64,000 bases of DNA from Gemmatirosa kalamazoonensis. GTDB taxonomy: Bacteria; Gemmatimonadota; Gemmatimonadetes; Gemmatimonadales; Gemmatimonadaceae. This document shows positions 1 through 8,958 of this stretch, one piece after another (the first letter of the stretch is position 1; each line of letters opens with the position of its first letter). The stretch covers positions 62,001-126,000 of the forward strand of contig NZ_CP007128.1 in NCBI RefSeq assembly GCF_000522985.1. The letters run 5' to 3'. The position numbers were made by a program, and so were the translations under genes. The notes beneath the pieces are model-generated. The model saw only the letters and a program-made list of their open reading frames with translations. It ran no database searches and was not told where the DNA came from.

Positions 1-1614
1 GAACGTCGCCGAGTACGTCGGCGCGCCCGCGTCCTGCGCCGCCGGCCGCTGCGCGACCGCACCGTTCGCGTCCTGCAGCGTGACGACGAACGGCGCCGTC
101 GGCGCGGGCGTGCCGTACGACACGGGGAGCAGCGTGACGCGCACCGAGCCCGCGCGCCACAGCACCCCCTGCGGCCCCGTCGTCTGCCCCGCGGCGTTCA
201 CCGACGCCTGCGCGGCGGACGGCGTGTTCGTCACCTTCGCGTACACCCCCGACACGTTCGCCAGCGTCACCGCCTGCTGCGACGCCGTGACCACCTGGCC
301 GACGAAGCTGCCTAACGGATGGTAGTACGCGCGGAACTGCAGCACCCCCGGGCCGTTCAGCGCGAGCGGCACGCCGGTCGTCGCGTCGAACTCCGACGTC
401 TGGAGCGTGCACGTCGTCTGCACCGCCGCACCGACGACGTTCAGCGCGGCGCACTTCGTGTGCGTGCCGCCGATCTCCATGCGCACGCTGTCGACCTGTG
501 TCCCGGCCGGGTTCACCGTCACGGTCGCGACGAGCGGCCCGCGCACCGCCGAGAGATCGGCGGGCACCGGGGTGCCTGAGGGCCCCGTCGCGACGAGGCT
601 CTGCACCGTGACCTGCACCGTGCCCGGCCCGTTGCCGCCCGCGCGGCGCACTGCCTTCAGCAGCCACGGCGCCGGCGGGCTCCCCGGCGCGATCGTGCCG
701 AGGTACGTCGCGCCGTTCATCCGCCACACCACGAGCACGCCCGTCGCCGGCTGCTGCCAGAAGATGTCCGCGTGCCCGTCGTCGTCGTAGTCACCGACCG
801 CGGCGATCGACCAGCTCGTCGGCACCACGCCGAGGTCGATCGTGCTCGCGATCGCGATCCCGCCCGCGGCCATGCGCCACGCCACGCGCGCGCCGGTCGT
901 CGTGTTCTGCCAGAACACGTCGGGCGTGCCGTCGCCGTCGAGGTCACCGATTGCGGCCACCTGCCACGCCGTCGGCACGCTCCCCACGGCCGCCGACGAC
1001 GAGAGCGCGGCGCCGTTCATCCGCCAGAGCACGAGATCCCCGCTCGTCGCGTTGCGCCACAGCAGGTCCGCGCTCCCGTTTCGGTCGAAGTCCGCCACGG
1101 CGACCACCTTCCACGGCGCCGGCGCGTACGACGCGAGCGGCACGCTCGCCGAGAGCGCGTCGTTCGCGTCGAGCCGCCACGCGACGAGCGAGTTCGTCGG
1201 CGCGTTCTGCCAGTAGATGTCGTCGATCCCGTCGCCCGATACGTCCCCCGCCCCGACGATGCTCCACGTCGTCGGTACGACACCGTACGATCCGGTGCTC
1301 GTCACGCCCCCCGCGCCGACGCGCCAGAACGCGTGGTCGCCCGATCCCGGGTGCTCGAACACGAGCTGCAGGTCGCGTCCGGTGACGCCGGACGCCGTCG
1401 CGTACACGGTCTCGCCCCGCGCCGCGACCATGCGCGCCGAGACGTCGCCTAACGACCCGACGGGCATCGCGCGCACGGCGGACGTCGCCCGCGGCGCCGC
1501 GGGGGTGTCACCGCAGGCCACCGCGGCGAGCAGCGCGGCCGCGGCCAGGGTACGAACGACGTTGGTCATGAATGTGGTGAGCCGGGGGTGGACGGTGACG
1601 CGGCGAGCAACCAT
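1..1614 (-). CDS. VCBS/FG-GAP-repeat lipoprotein, truncated by the window edge
   Basis: The frame is open from the start codon to base 1, so the C-terminus lies outside the window. About 538 codons are visible. The N-terminus has a lipoprotein signal ending in LLAAVAC-G (lipobox). Four to five repeats of roughly 57 residues follow, each with an FG-GAP/VCBS-like core such as ADFDRNGSADLLW or GDLDGDGTPDVFW; their DxDxxGxxD loops are typical of Ca2+-binding beta-propeller blades. After about residue 300 it becomes Thr/Val-rich and Ig-like. It is a paralogue of the next gene, about 50 bases away, with the same order throughout. ATG 1614 has a G-rich stretch upstream; ATG 1569 in the same frame also gives a good signal peptide. 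Probably a surface-exposed binding protein; the ligand is unknown. Confidence 0.8.
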   Translation of the reverse strand, partial: MVARRVTVHPRLTTFMTNVVRTLAAAALLAAVACGDTPAAPRATSAVRAMPVGSLGDVSARMVAARGETVYATASGVTGRDLQLVFEHPGSGDHAFWRVGAGGVTSTGSYGVVPTTWSIVGAGDVSGDGIDDIYWQNAPTNSLVAWRLDANDALSASVPLASYAPAPWKVVAVADFDRNGSADLLWRNATSGDLVLWRMNGAALSSSAAVGSVPTAWQVAAIGDLDGDGTPDVFWQNTTTGARVAWRMAAGGIAIASTIDLGVVPTSWSIAAVGDYDDDGHADIFWQQPATGVLVVWRMNGATYLGTIAPGSPPAPWLLKAVRRAGGNGPGTVQVTVQSLVATGPSGTPVPADLSAVRGPLVATVTVNPAGTQVDSVRMEIGGTHTKCAALNVVGAAVQTTCTLQTSEFDATTGVPLALNGPGVLQFRAYYHPLGSFVGQVVTASQQAVTLANVSGVYAKVTNTPSAAQASVNAAGQTTGPQGVLWRAGSVRVTLLPVSYGTPAPTAPFVVTLQDANGAVAQRPAAQDAGAPTYSATF

Positions 1615-1660
1615 GCACCGCCCCCGACCGACCGGCAAGGCCTAACGCTTCGGCTGCTCG

Positions 1661-4600
1661 TCAGGGCACCACCGTCACCGTCGTGTAGCCGGCCACGATC
1701 GCGTCCCCCGCCACCGTCACGCCGATGGCGAGCAGGTCGTACGTGCGCGAGCCGCCGCCGGTCGGCGCCGCGATGTCGGGCGACCCCACAGCGATCGGCA
1801 GCTCCGTCGCGACGAGCCGGTCGCCGTTCACCGCGCGGTCCGTCACCGCACCCGGCAGCACGGTTCCCACCAGCCGGTGCAGCGCCTGCCCGTTAGGCGC
1901 CGTCCCCGTGCGCACCCAGATCTCGATCCGCTCGAACGGCGACACGAACTGGCCGTAGGGGCCCGTCTGCTCCACGCGCGCCGAGATCGTCGTCGGCACG
2001 CCCGCGGTCGCCCCGGCCGAGATGGTGGGGCTCGCGTCGTTCGTCGTGTGCACGACGAACGTCTGCAGGTTCGTCACCGGGTTCGGCGTCGTGATCGGCA
2101 CCGGCGCACCGATCACGATCCCCGACGGCATCACGATCGACAGCGACTGCGTGTTGTAGACGACGTCCGTCACGAACGCGGTGAACGTGCTCGCCGCCGC
2201 CGGTGCGCTCTGCGCGCCCGTCCCCGTCATCGTGGCGATCGACCGCACGAAGCGCGGCACGACCACGGGGATGGACGTCGAGCTCGCGCCGAAGATGGCG
2301 TCGAACGCGGTGCCGAGGATCGCGTCCGGGTACTGGAGCGCGTACGGCGTGCCCGCGTACCCCACGGCGCCCGACACCCACCCGAGCTCCAGATTGTCCG
2401 ACGCCGAGGTGTAGAACGTGGCCGATCCGCCGCCCGCGATCGCGGCCGGCATCGTTAGGCCGGCGACGAACGGCGCCGTGGCGTCGATGACGAGCGTGCG
2501 CTTGATCGCCGGCGAGAGGTTCCCCGCCATGTCGCGCGCCTGCGCCGTGATCTGATACTGCCCCTGCAGCCCCGCCGGAATCCGCACGCTGCCGGCGACC
2601 GCGATCGGCTGACAGCCGTAGTAGCCGTAGTCGAACACCAGCGCACCGTGCGCGTCCACCGCCACCGCGCAGTAGGTGCTCGGCCAGAACGCCGCGTACG
2701 AGTGGTTGCTCGGGACGTCCGGTTGGCCGCCGACGGGGTTTGTCGTGGACGCGATGCGCGCGGTGCGCGTGACCGTGACGAGGATGGGGTTCACGCCGAA
2801 GCCCTGGTCGTCCGCGCCGGCGAACGCGAAGCTCTGCGCGGCGAGGGAGCTCGTCACCGTGTTCTGCGCGAAGCCGCTCGTCTGCGCGAGCGTCGGCGCG
2901 GCGACGTCGACGCCGAACGACACGGGCTGGCCGCCGCTCACCGAGGTGCCGCCGGCGCCGATCGCGAGCTGGCCGCCGCCCGCGCCGCTCGCCACGCGCT
3001 GGCTGCGTGCGTTGCCGAGCGCGTCGGTGAACGTGGCCGCGAGATTGTACGCGGTGTTGGACCCGTTAGGCGCGAGGTCCGCGCCGGTCTTCACCGGCGT
3101 GCCGCTCGTGAGCGCCGCCACGCTCGCGGCCGCGCCGGCGAAGAACTGCGTCGCGACTCGCCCCACGCCGCCGTAGTCGTAGTTCGACGTCGACGTGCCG
3201 GAGAGCGCGACGCTCGCCGTGTTCAGGAACCGCGGCGCGAGCGTCGCCTGGAAGTCGAACGCGCTTCCGACGAAGCCGACCCACGCCGTGCCGGTGCTCG
3301 CGAAGTTCGTCGTCGGCGGGCCCGCGACGCCGAAGTTCACCGCCGGCTGCGGCGCCTGGTCGTCGAGGAACAGCGGCGTGCCGAGCGTGTTGGTGTACGT
3401 CGTGCCGCCCGCCACGAGGCTCGTCACGTGACCGTCGCCGTCGAGCACCGTGGCGCCGGTGGTGCTCGGTGCGGCGCCGAGCACCACGAACGTGCCCGCC
3501 TGCAGCGCGCCCGTCGGGCCCGTGGCGTTCAGCCCCGCGTTGGGCGACGTGTAGCCGTCGAGCCGCGCCGTCGCCGGCGCCTGCGTCGCGTCGAACGCGT
3601 CCGCGGTCGCGCCGGGGAACGTCGCCGCGTACGTCGGGGCGAACGGGTCCTGCGTCGCGGTGCGCGTCGCCAGCACCCCGTGCGCGTCGTGCAGCGACAC
3701 CGTGTACGGCGGCGCGGGCGCGGGGCTGCCATAGCTCACCGGCAGCAGCCGCACCGTCACCGCGCCGGCGTGCCACGTCACGCCCTGCGGTCCCGTCGTC
3801 TGCCCCGTCGCGTTCACCGCCGCCTGCGCGACCGACGGCGCGGTCGTCACCTGCGCGTACACACCGGACACGTTCGCCGTCGTCACCGGCTGCTGCACGA
3901 GCGACGCGACCTGCTGCGCGCCGCCGCTCGTCGGCCGGTAGAACGCCTCGAACACCAGCGTCTGCGCGCCGTTGGGCACGAATGCGGCGCCCGTCGACGC
4001 GTTGAACGCCGCCGTCTGCACGGTGCACGACACGGCGATCGGCGCGCCGCGCAGGCTCGTCAGGCAGCGCGCGCTCCGGCTGCCGAGGCGCATCTGCACG
4101 CTGTCGACGTGCACGGTGCCCGGATCCACCGTGATGCTCGCGGTGAGGTCGCCGCGCACGCTCGACAGGTTCGCCGGCGCGAGCCCGCCGAAGGCGTTCG
4201 GCGTCGAGTACCCCTGCACGGTGATGCGCACCGGACCCGTGGACGCGCCCCCGCCGCTGCCCATGCGCCGCACGGCGCGCAGCACCCACGGCACGTCGGA
4301 GGCGCCACCGAGGACGCTGCGCACGTACGTCGCGCCGATCATGCCCCACCCCGAGAGCGCGCCCGTGCCCGGGTTCACCCACAGGATGTCGTTGTGCGCG
4401 TCGCCGTCGTAGTCCGCGATGCCGACGATCGTCCACGCCGGCGGCACGACGCCGAGGTCCGCCGAGCCGGTGACCGCCGTGCCGTTCATGAACCACACGA
4501 CGCGCTGCCCCGTCGTCGTATGCTCCCAGAACACGTCCGCGCTGCCGTTGCCGTCCAGGTCACCCGCCGTCGACACGCGCCACGCGGGCGGCACGCTGCC

Positions 4601-5236
4601 TAACGCCACCGACGACGCGTACGTGGGGCCATTCATGAGCCAGATCACCACCTCGCCCGTCGTCGGGTGGCGCCACAGCAGGTCGGCCCTGCCGTCGCGG
4701 TCGAAGTCCGCGACCGCAGCCACCTTCCACGGGGTCGGCGCGTACGCGCTGAGCGCCACCGTGCCGGCGTGTGCGTCCGACGCGTCCATCGTCCACACGA
4801 CGAGCGCGTTCGTAGGCGTCTGCTGCCAGTAGATGTCGTCGATCCCGTCGTTCGTCAGGTCGCCGACGCCGACGATGCTCCACGCCGTCGGTACGATGCC
4901 GTACGCACCGTCGCCCGTGTGCGCGCTGGCGTGCATGCGCCACCACGCGTGGCTGCCCGTGACCGGGTGCTGGAAGATGAACTGCAGGTCGGGCGCGACG
5001 GCGCTCGCGAGCGCCGGTGCCTCGCTCGGCGTCTCCCTCGGCGCGAGCGGCGCGACCATGCGCGCCGACACGTCGCCCACCGACGCGGCGGGCATCACGA
5101 GCGCGCCCGGCGAGGCGGGCATGGTCGGCGCCGCGCGCGACGAATCGTGCGGCGTCGACGGCGTATCCTGACAGGCGAGAGCGGCGAGCAGCGCGGCCGC
5201 GGCGATGGCTCGAGGAAGGGCGTCGTGGCGAGTCAC
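1661..5236 (-). CDS. large VCBS/FG-GAP-repeat lipoprotein with Ig-like C-terminal half
   Basis: Secreted lipoprotein of about 1190 residues. I place the start at GTG 5236, which gives a signal peptide ending LLAALAC-Q; the same frame extends to a TTG at 5299. Four to five FG-GAP/VCBS-like repeats occupy roughly residues 80-330 (motifs ADFDRDGRADLLW, GDLDGNGSADVFW, ADYDGDAHNDILW). The rest is a Thr/Ser/Val-rich region with Ig-like character. It is a full-length version of the truncated paralogue downstream, so the pair is a tandem duplication. VCBS repeats are known from integrin-like propellers and bacterial adhesins; a surface adhesion or carbohydrate-binding role is inference. No catalytic motif is seen. 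Confidence 0.82.
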   Translation of the reverse strand: MTRHDALPRAIAAAALLAALACQDTPSTPHDSSRAAPTMPASPGALVMPAASVGDVSARMVAPLAPRETPSEAPALASAVAPDLQFIFQHPVTGSHAWWRMHASAHTGDGAYGIVPTAWSIVGVGDLTNDGIDDIYWQQTPTNALVVWTMDASDAHAGTVALSAYAPTPWKVAAVADFDRDGRADLLWRHPTTGEVVIWLMNGPTYASSVALGSVPPAWRVSTAGDLDGNGSADVFWEHTTTGQRVVWFMNGTAVTGSADLGVVPPAWTIVGIADYDGDAHNDILWVNPGTGALSGWGMIGATYVRSVLGGASDVPWVLRAVRRMGSGGGASTGPVRITVQGYSTPNAFGGLAPANLSSVRGDLTASITVDPGTVHVDSVQMRLGSRSARCLTSLRGAPIAVSCTVQTAAFNASTGAAFVPNGAQTLVFEAFYRPTSGGAQQVASLVQQPVTTANVSGVYAQVTTAPSVAQAAVNATGQTTGPQGVTWHAGAVTVRLLPVSYGSPAPAPPYTVSLHDAHGVLATRTATQDPFAPTYAATFPGATADAFDATQAPATARLDGYTSPNAGLNATGPTGALQAGTFVVLGAAPSTTGATVLDGDGHVTSLVAGGTTYTNTLGTPLFLDDQAPQPAVNFGVAGPPTTNFASTGTAWVGFVGSAFDFQATLAPRFLNTASVALSGTSTSNYDYGGVGRVATQFFAGAAASVAALTSGTPVKTGADLAPNGSNTAYNLAATFTDALGNARSQRVASGAGGGQLAIGAGGTSVSGGQPVSFGVDVAAPTLAQTSGFAQNTVTSSLAAQSFAFAGADDQGFGVNPILVTVTRTARIASTTNPVGGQPDVPSNHSYAAFWPSTYCAVAVDAHGALVFDYGYYGCQPIAVAGSVRIPAGLQGQYQITAQARDMAGNLSPAIKRTLVIDATAPFVAGLTMPAAIAGGGSATFYTSASDNLELGWVSGAVGYAGTPYALQYPDAILGTAFDAIFGASSTSIPVVVPRFVRSIATMTGTGAQSAPAAASTFTAFVTDVVYNTQSLSIVMPSGIVIGAPVPITTPNPVTNLQTFVVHTTNDASPTISAGATAGVPTTISARVEQTGPYGQFVSPFERIEIWVRTGTAPNGQALHRLVGTVLPGAVTDRAVNGDRLVATELPIAVGSPDIAAPTGGGSRTYDLLAIGVTVAGDAIVAGYTTVTVVP

Positions 5237-5351
5237 GGCGGGGATGTCGGGGGATTCGTGCGGCCGGCGCACGATGTCGCACGTCCCCCGACGCCGCAAG
5301 GCTGAGTTCGCCTGACTGCCTAACGGGCCGCGACCGCCCGCGTGCGCGGCC

Positions 5352-5726
5352 TCACCCCGGCGGGATCGTCAGCACGACCTGGTCGCCGGGCGCCACGCTG
5401 ATCTCCTCCGATGCCGGCGGCGTGCGCCCGCCGATCGGATCGGCGATGAACCGCAGCGTCATGAGCGACTGCACGATCGACGCGGGAATCGTCAGCACCT
5501 GCGTGGAGTTGCCCGACACGGTGCCGAGCCGCACGCGCTCCGAGCCGCGGACGACGTAGATGTTGCGGTCGAGGAATCCCTGATTGACGACACGCACGGT
5601 CGTCCGCGCGACCGGCTCCGGCGCGTTCTTCCCCTTGCCGTAGCACGCCGACGCGCCGGCGACGAGCGTGGCGACGGCCGCGGTCACGAAGCCGCGGCGG
5701 CCGATGGACGACGAGAGTGGTCCCAT
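5352..5726 (-). CDS. small secreted protein of unknown function
   Basis: A 124-residue product. The N-terminus GRRGFVTAAVATLVAGASACYG combines a twin-arginine-like pair, a hydrophobic stretch and a Cys that could be a lipobox. The mature part is a compact, beta-rich domain (VVNQGFLDRNIYVV; final APGDQVVLTIPPG) without recognisable catalytic residues. It is co-directional with the VCBS lipoprotein downstream and divergent from the M2 peptidase. I do not recognise the family. The strand-like pattern resembles small periplasmic beta-sandwich domains, but that is only an impression. Confidence 0.65.
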   Translation of the reverse strand: MGPLSSSIGRRGFVTAAVATLVAGASACYGKGKNAPEPVARTTVRVVNQGFLDRNIYVVRGSERVRLGTVSGNSTQVLTIPASIVQSLMTLRFIADPIGGRTPPASEEISVAPGDQVVLTIPPG

Positions 5727-5850
5727 GGGTGCGTGAGGACGTGGGTTGTCGCGCGATGTGCGGGGCGAACGGCGCCCCTCCCTGCGGGTAGATTACCGCG
5801 AAGCTCGCCGCGGCGCCGCCCACCCGGCGCGCCGTCTTCCGCTACCCGTT

Positions 5851-5864
5851 GGAGGCGTCGTGTG
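5851..5864 (+). promoter_or_regulatory. Shine-Dalgarno fixing the M2 peptidase GTG start
   Basis: GGAGG at 5851-5855 lies six bases before GTG 5862-5864. The frame is open further upstream to 5733, but the upstream part is an Arg-rich translation of the intergenic region, and only the GTG at 5862 is followed directly by a signal peptide. Confidence 0.7.
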
Positions 5865-7766
5865 ACGCGTTACCTCCCTCTCGCCGCGCTCGCCCTCGCG
5901 ACCGTGCTCGCGACCGTGGCACGCGCGCAACAGCCCGTGACGAAGGACGCGCCCGCGGTCGCCGCCGCGCGCTCCATCGGCACCACGCCGACCGCCGCCG
6001 CGGCGCGCCTGTTCGTCGACTCCGTCGAGCGCCGGCTCGATGCGCTGAGCGTGACCGTGAACCAGGCCGAGTGGGTCGCCGCGACGTACATCACCGACGA
6101 TACCGAGGCGCTCTCCGCCGACGCGCAGCAGCGATACGACGCCGCCGCGCAGCGCTTCGCGCTCGCCGCGCGCCGCTTCGACGGCGTGACCGTCCCACCC
6201 GATCTGCGGCGCAAGCTCACGCTGCTGAAGCTCGCGTTCACGGCGCCGCCGCCGAGCGACCCGGCGAAGGGCGCGGAGCTCGTGCGCCTCACGACCGGCA
6301 TGGAGGGCGCGTACGGCCGCGGCACGTACTGCCGTCGCGGAGCGCTCGGCCAGCCCGCGGCCACCACCGGCGACTCCACCTGCTATCAGATCAACGATCT
6401 GTCGCGCGCGCTCGCCGAGAGCCACGACCCCGCGGTGCTGCTCGACGCGTGGCGCGGATGGCACGCGATCGGCGCGCCGCTGCGCCCGAAGTACGAGCGC
6501 TTCGTCGCGCTGTCGAACGAGGGTGCACGCGAGCTCGGGTTCGCGGACCTCGGCGCGATGTGGCGCGCGAACTACGACATGCCCGCCGACCAGTTCCCGC
6601 GCGAGGTCGAGCGGTTGTGGAAGCAGGTGGAGCCGCTGTACGTGGCGCTGCACGCCTACGTGCGCACGCGGCTCAACCAGCAGTACGGCGACGCCGTCGT
6701 CGCGAAGGACGGGATGATCCCGGCCCATCTGCTCGGCAACATGTGGGCGCAGGAGTGGGGCAACGTCTACCCGATCGTCGCGCCGCCGAACGCGTCGCCC
6801 ACGTACGACCTCACGGCGCTCTTGAAGGCGAAGAACGTCGACGCGAAAGGGATGGCGAAGTACGCGGAGGGCTTCTTCACGTCGATGGGGTTCGCGCCGC
6901 TGCCGGCGACGTTCTGGGAGCGGTCGATGCTCGTGAAGCCGCGCGATCGCGAGGTGGTGTGCCACGCGAGCGCGTGGACGATCGACAACAAGAACGACGT
7001 CCGCATCAAGGCGTGCCTCGAGCCGACCGCCGACGACTTCGTCACGATCCACCACGAGGAGGGGCACAACTTCTACCAGCGCGCGTACTCGTCGCAGCCG
7101 TACCTGTTCCAGAACGGCGCGAACGACGGCTTCCACGAGGCCATCGGCGACGCGATCGCGCTGTCGATCACGCCGGGCTACCTGCAGCAGGCCGGTCTGC
7201 TCGCGACGCCGCCGAGCGCAGCGGCCGACACCGCGCTGCTGCTGCGCCAGGCGCTCGACAAGGTCGCGTTCCTCCCGTTCGGCCTCATGATCGACCAGTG
7301 GCGGTGGGGCGTGTTCAGCGGCGCGATCAAGCCGTCGGAGTACAACAAGGCGTGGTGGGACCTGCGCGCGCGCTACCAGGGCGTCGTGCCGCCGGTGGCG
7401 CGCAGCGAGGCGGACTTCGACCCCGGCGCGAAGTACCACGTCCCGGCGAACACGCCGTACATGCGCTACTTCCTCGCCCGCGTGCTGCAGTTCCAGTTCT
7501 ATCGCGCGATGTGCCGCGCGGCCGGCCACACCGGGCCGCTGTATCGGTGCTCGTTCTACGGCAGCAAGGAGGCGGGGGCGAAGCTGGCGCGCATGCTGGA
7601 GGCGGGCCAGAGCAAGCCGTGGCAGGAGACGCTGTACGAGATGACGGGCGAGCGCGACATGGACGCCGGCGCGATGCTGGAGTACTTCGCGCCGCTGAAG
7701 GCGTGGCTCGACCGGCAGAACGCCGGGCATCCCGTCGGCTGGACGCCGCGCACCGCGACTCGATGA
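5862..7766 (+). CDS. M2 family metallopeptidase (peptidyl-dipeptidase A / ACE-like)
   Basis: Exported zinc peptidase of 634 residues. The signal peptide ends near ATVARAQQ. The gluzincin signature HHEEGHN (HExxH) is at about residue 396, and the third-ligand motif HEAIGD follows about 27 residues later, as in angiotensin-converting-enzyme homologues. Length and the conserved C-terminal region fit single-domain bacterial M2 enzymes, which release C-terminal dipeptides from oligopeptides. It most likely acts in the periplasm. The next gene starts about 100 bases downstream, after a repeat-built hairpin, so it is probably a separate transcription unit. Confidence 0.93.
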   Translation: MTRYLPLAALALATVLATVARAQQPVTKDAPAVAAARSIGTTPTAAAARLFVDSVERRLDALSVTVNQAEWVAATYITDDTEALSADAQQRYDAAAQRFALAARRFDGVTVPPDLRRKLTLLKLAFTAPPPSDPAKGAELVRLTTGMEGAYGRGTYCRRGALGQPAATTGDSTCYQINDLSRALAESHDPAVLLDAWRGWHAIGAPLRPKYERFVALSNEGARELGFADLGAMWRANYDMPADQFPREVERLWKQVEPLYVALHAYVRTRLNQQYGDAVVAKDGMIPAHLLGNMWAQEWGNVYPIVAPPNASPTYDLTALLKAKNVDAKGMAKYAEGFFTSMGFAPLPATFWERSMLVKPRDREVVCHASAWTIDNKNDVRIKACLEPTADDFVTIHHEEGHNFYQRAYSSQPYLFQNGANDGFHEAIGDAIALSITPGYLQQAGLLATPPSAAADTALLLRQALDKVAFLPFGLMIDQWRWGVFSGAIKPSEYNKAWWDLRARYQGVVPPVARSEADFDPGAKYHVPANTPYMRYFLARVLQFQFYRAMCRAAGHTGPLYRCSFYGSKEAGAKLARMLEAGQSKPWQETLYEMTGERDMDAGAMLEYFAPLKAWLDRQNAGHPVGWTPRTATR

Positions 7767-7775
7767 GTCGACGAC

Positions 7776-7850
7776 CTGCTGCGTGGCTGCGTGGCTGCGA
7801 GAGTCGTTAGGCAGCTACGCGGCCACGCAGCTACGCAGCTACGCAGCTAC
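7776..7850. repeat. hairpin built from gcgtggct-type tandem repeats
   Basis: The left arm (7776-7799) is three copies of gctgcgtg. The right arm (about 7812-7850) is four copies of the complementary unit with cagctacg variants. The two can pair into an imperfect stem, and a CGTTAGGC motif sits in the loop. The position, directly after the M2 peptidase stop, suggests a transcription terminator or a REP-like mobile hairpin. It shares its unit with the hairpin at 8885-8954. Confidence 0.6.
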
Positions 7851-7867
7851 TTCACACGGAGGGATGC

Positions 7868-8878
7868 ATGCGCACGGGCATTCGAGTCATCGGATTGTTG
7901 GTCGCGCTGGCGCCGGCGGTGGGCGTGTCGCAGCCGGTCCCCGTGCACGAGTGGGAGGTGCCGTGGAAGAACGCGCGCCCGCGCGACCCGATCGCCGACC
8001 GGCAGGGGCGCGTGTGGTTCGTCGGTCAGGCGGGCAACTTCGTCGCGCGACTCGACCCCGCCACCGGCCAGTTCCACCGCTTCGCCATCGACGCCGATGC
8101 GTTCCCGCACACCGTGAACCTCGACGCGCGCGGCAACGCGTGGTTCACCGGCAACCGCAACGGCTCGGTGTACCGCATCGACGCGGCGTCGGGCAAGATC
8201 ACGCGCTTCGCCGTTCCCGACTCGTCGGTGCGCGACCCGCACACGATCGCCGTCGCGCCGAACGGGGACCTCTGGTTCACCGCGCAGTTCGGGAACGCGG
8301 TGACGCGCCTGAACGCGGCCACCGGGCAGATGCGCGTCGTGAAGATGCCGGAGGCGAACTGGCGCCCGTACGGCATCGCCATGGACTCGAAGGGCCGGCC
8401 GTGGTTCGATCTGTTCGGCACGAACCGCATCGGCACGATCGACCCGGCGACGATGCAGCTGAAGACGTTCCCGCTCCCGAGCGACCGCGCGCGCCCGCGC
8501 CGCATCGCCGTGACGACCGACGACATGGTGTGGTACGTCGACTACGTGCGCGGCTACATCGGCCGGCTCGACCCCCGGTCGGGCGCCGTGAAGGAGTGGC
8601 AGAACCCCGGCGGCGCCGCGTCGCTCCCCTACGCCATGACGGTCGACGACCAGGACCGCCTCTGGTTCGTCGAGACCGGGCTGAAGCCGAACCGCCTCGT
8701 CGGCTTCGACCCGAAGGCCGAGAAGTTCTTCGGCATGACCAACATCGGCGGCGGCGACCAGCCCAACACCGTTAGGCACATGACGTTCGACAAGGCCACG
8801 GGCGTCATCTGGTTCGGCACCGACCTCGGCACCATCGGCAGGGCGGCGGTCGGGTCCAGGAACAAACCGATCTCGTGA
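7868..8878 (+). CDS. virginiamycin B lyase-like beta-propeller protein
   Basis: Secreted protein of 336 residues with a signal peptide (cleavage near GVSQP). It is made of repeated blades with the core NAWFTGN, GDLWFTAQFG, GRPWFDLFGTNRIG and DRLWFVETG, the seven-bladed propeller pattern of streptogramin B lyase (Vgb) and its relatives. The SD ggaggg lies just before ATG 7868. In Vgb the propeller opens cyclic lactones. Most environmental homologues have no proven lyase activity and are often called two-component-like or NHL propellers, so substrate and resistance role are not claimed. No SBP-type or kinase partner is adjacent. Confidence 0.82.
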   Translation: MRTGIRVIGLLVALAPAVGVSQPVPVHEWEVPWKNARPRDPIADRQGRVWFVGQAGNFVARLDPATGQFHRFAIDADAFPHTVNLDARGNAWFTGNRNGSVYRIDAASGKITRFAVPDSSVRDPHTIAVAPNGDLWFTAQFGNAVTRLNAATGQMRVVKMPEANWRPYGIAMDSKGRPWFDLFGTNRIGTIDPATMQLKTFPLPSDRARPRRIAVTTDDMVWYVDYVRGYIGRLDPRSGAVKEWQNPGGAASLPYAMTVDDQDRLWFVETGLKPNRLVGFDPKAEKFFGMTNIGGGDQPNTVRHMTFDKATGVIWFGTDLGTIGRAAVGSRNKPIS

Positions 8879-8884
8879 CGGCCG

Positions 8885-8954
8885 CTGCGTGGCTGCGTGG
8901 CTGCGTGGCTGCGCGTGGGTCGTGACGCAGCCACGCAGCCACGCAGCCACGCAG
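8885..8954. terminator. 29-bp perfect hairpin between convergent genes, made of 8-bp repeats
   Basis: Left arm 8885-8913 and right arm 8926-8954 are perfect inverse complements of 29 bases with a 12-base loop. Each arm is an array of the unit gcgtggct (3.6 copies). The hairpin fills the entire 80-base gap between two convergent stop codons, so a bidirectional terminator is the simplest reading. There is no T-tract. Confidence 0.75.
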
Positions 8955-8958
8955 CCAC

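Noticed and set aside
2648-4603. 651-codon open frame antisense to the VCBS lipoprotein
   Set aside because: Arg/His-rich shadow translation, typical for the opposite strand of GC-rich coding DNA; no domain and no start signal.
5733-5861. N-terminal extension of the M2 peptidase
   Set aside because: Arg/Pro-rich intergenic translation; GTG 5862 has an SD and is followed by the signal peptide.
7868-8878. streptogramin resistance gene
   Set aside because: The propeller resembles Vgb, but catalytic residues were not verified and most environmental homologues lack shown lyase activity.
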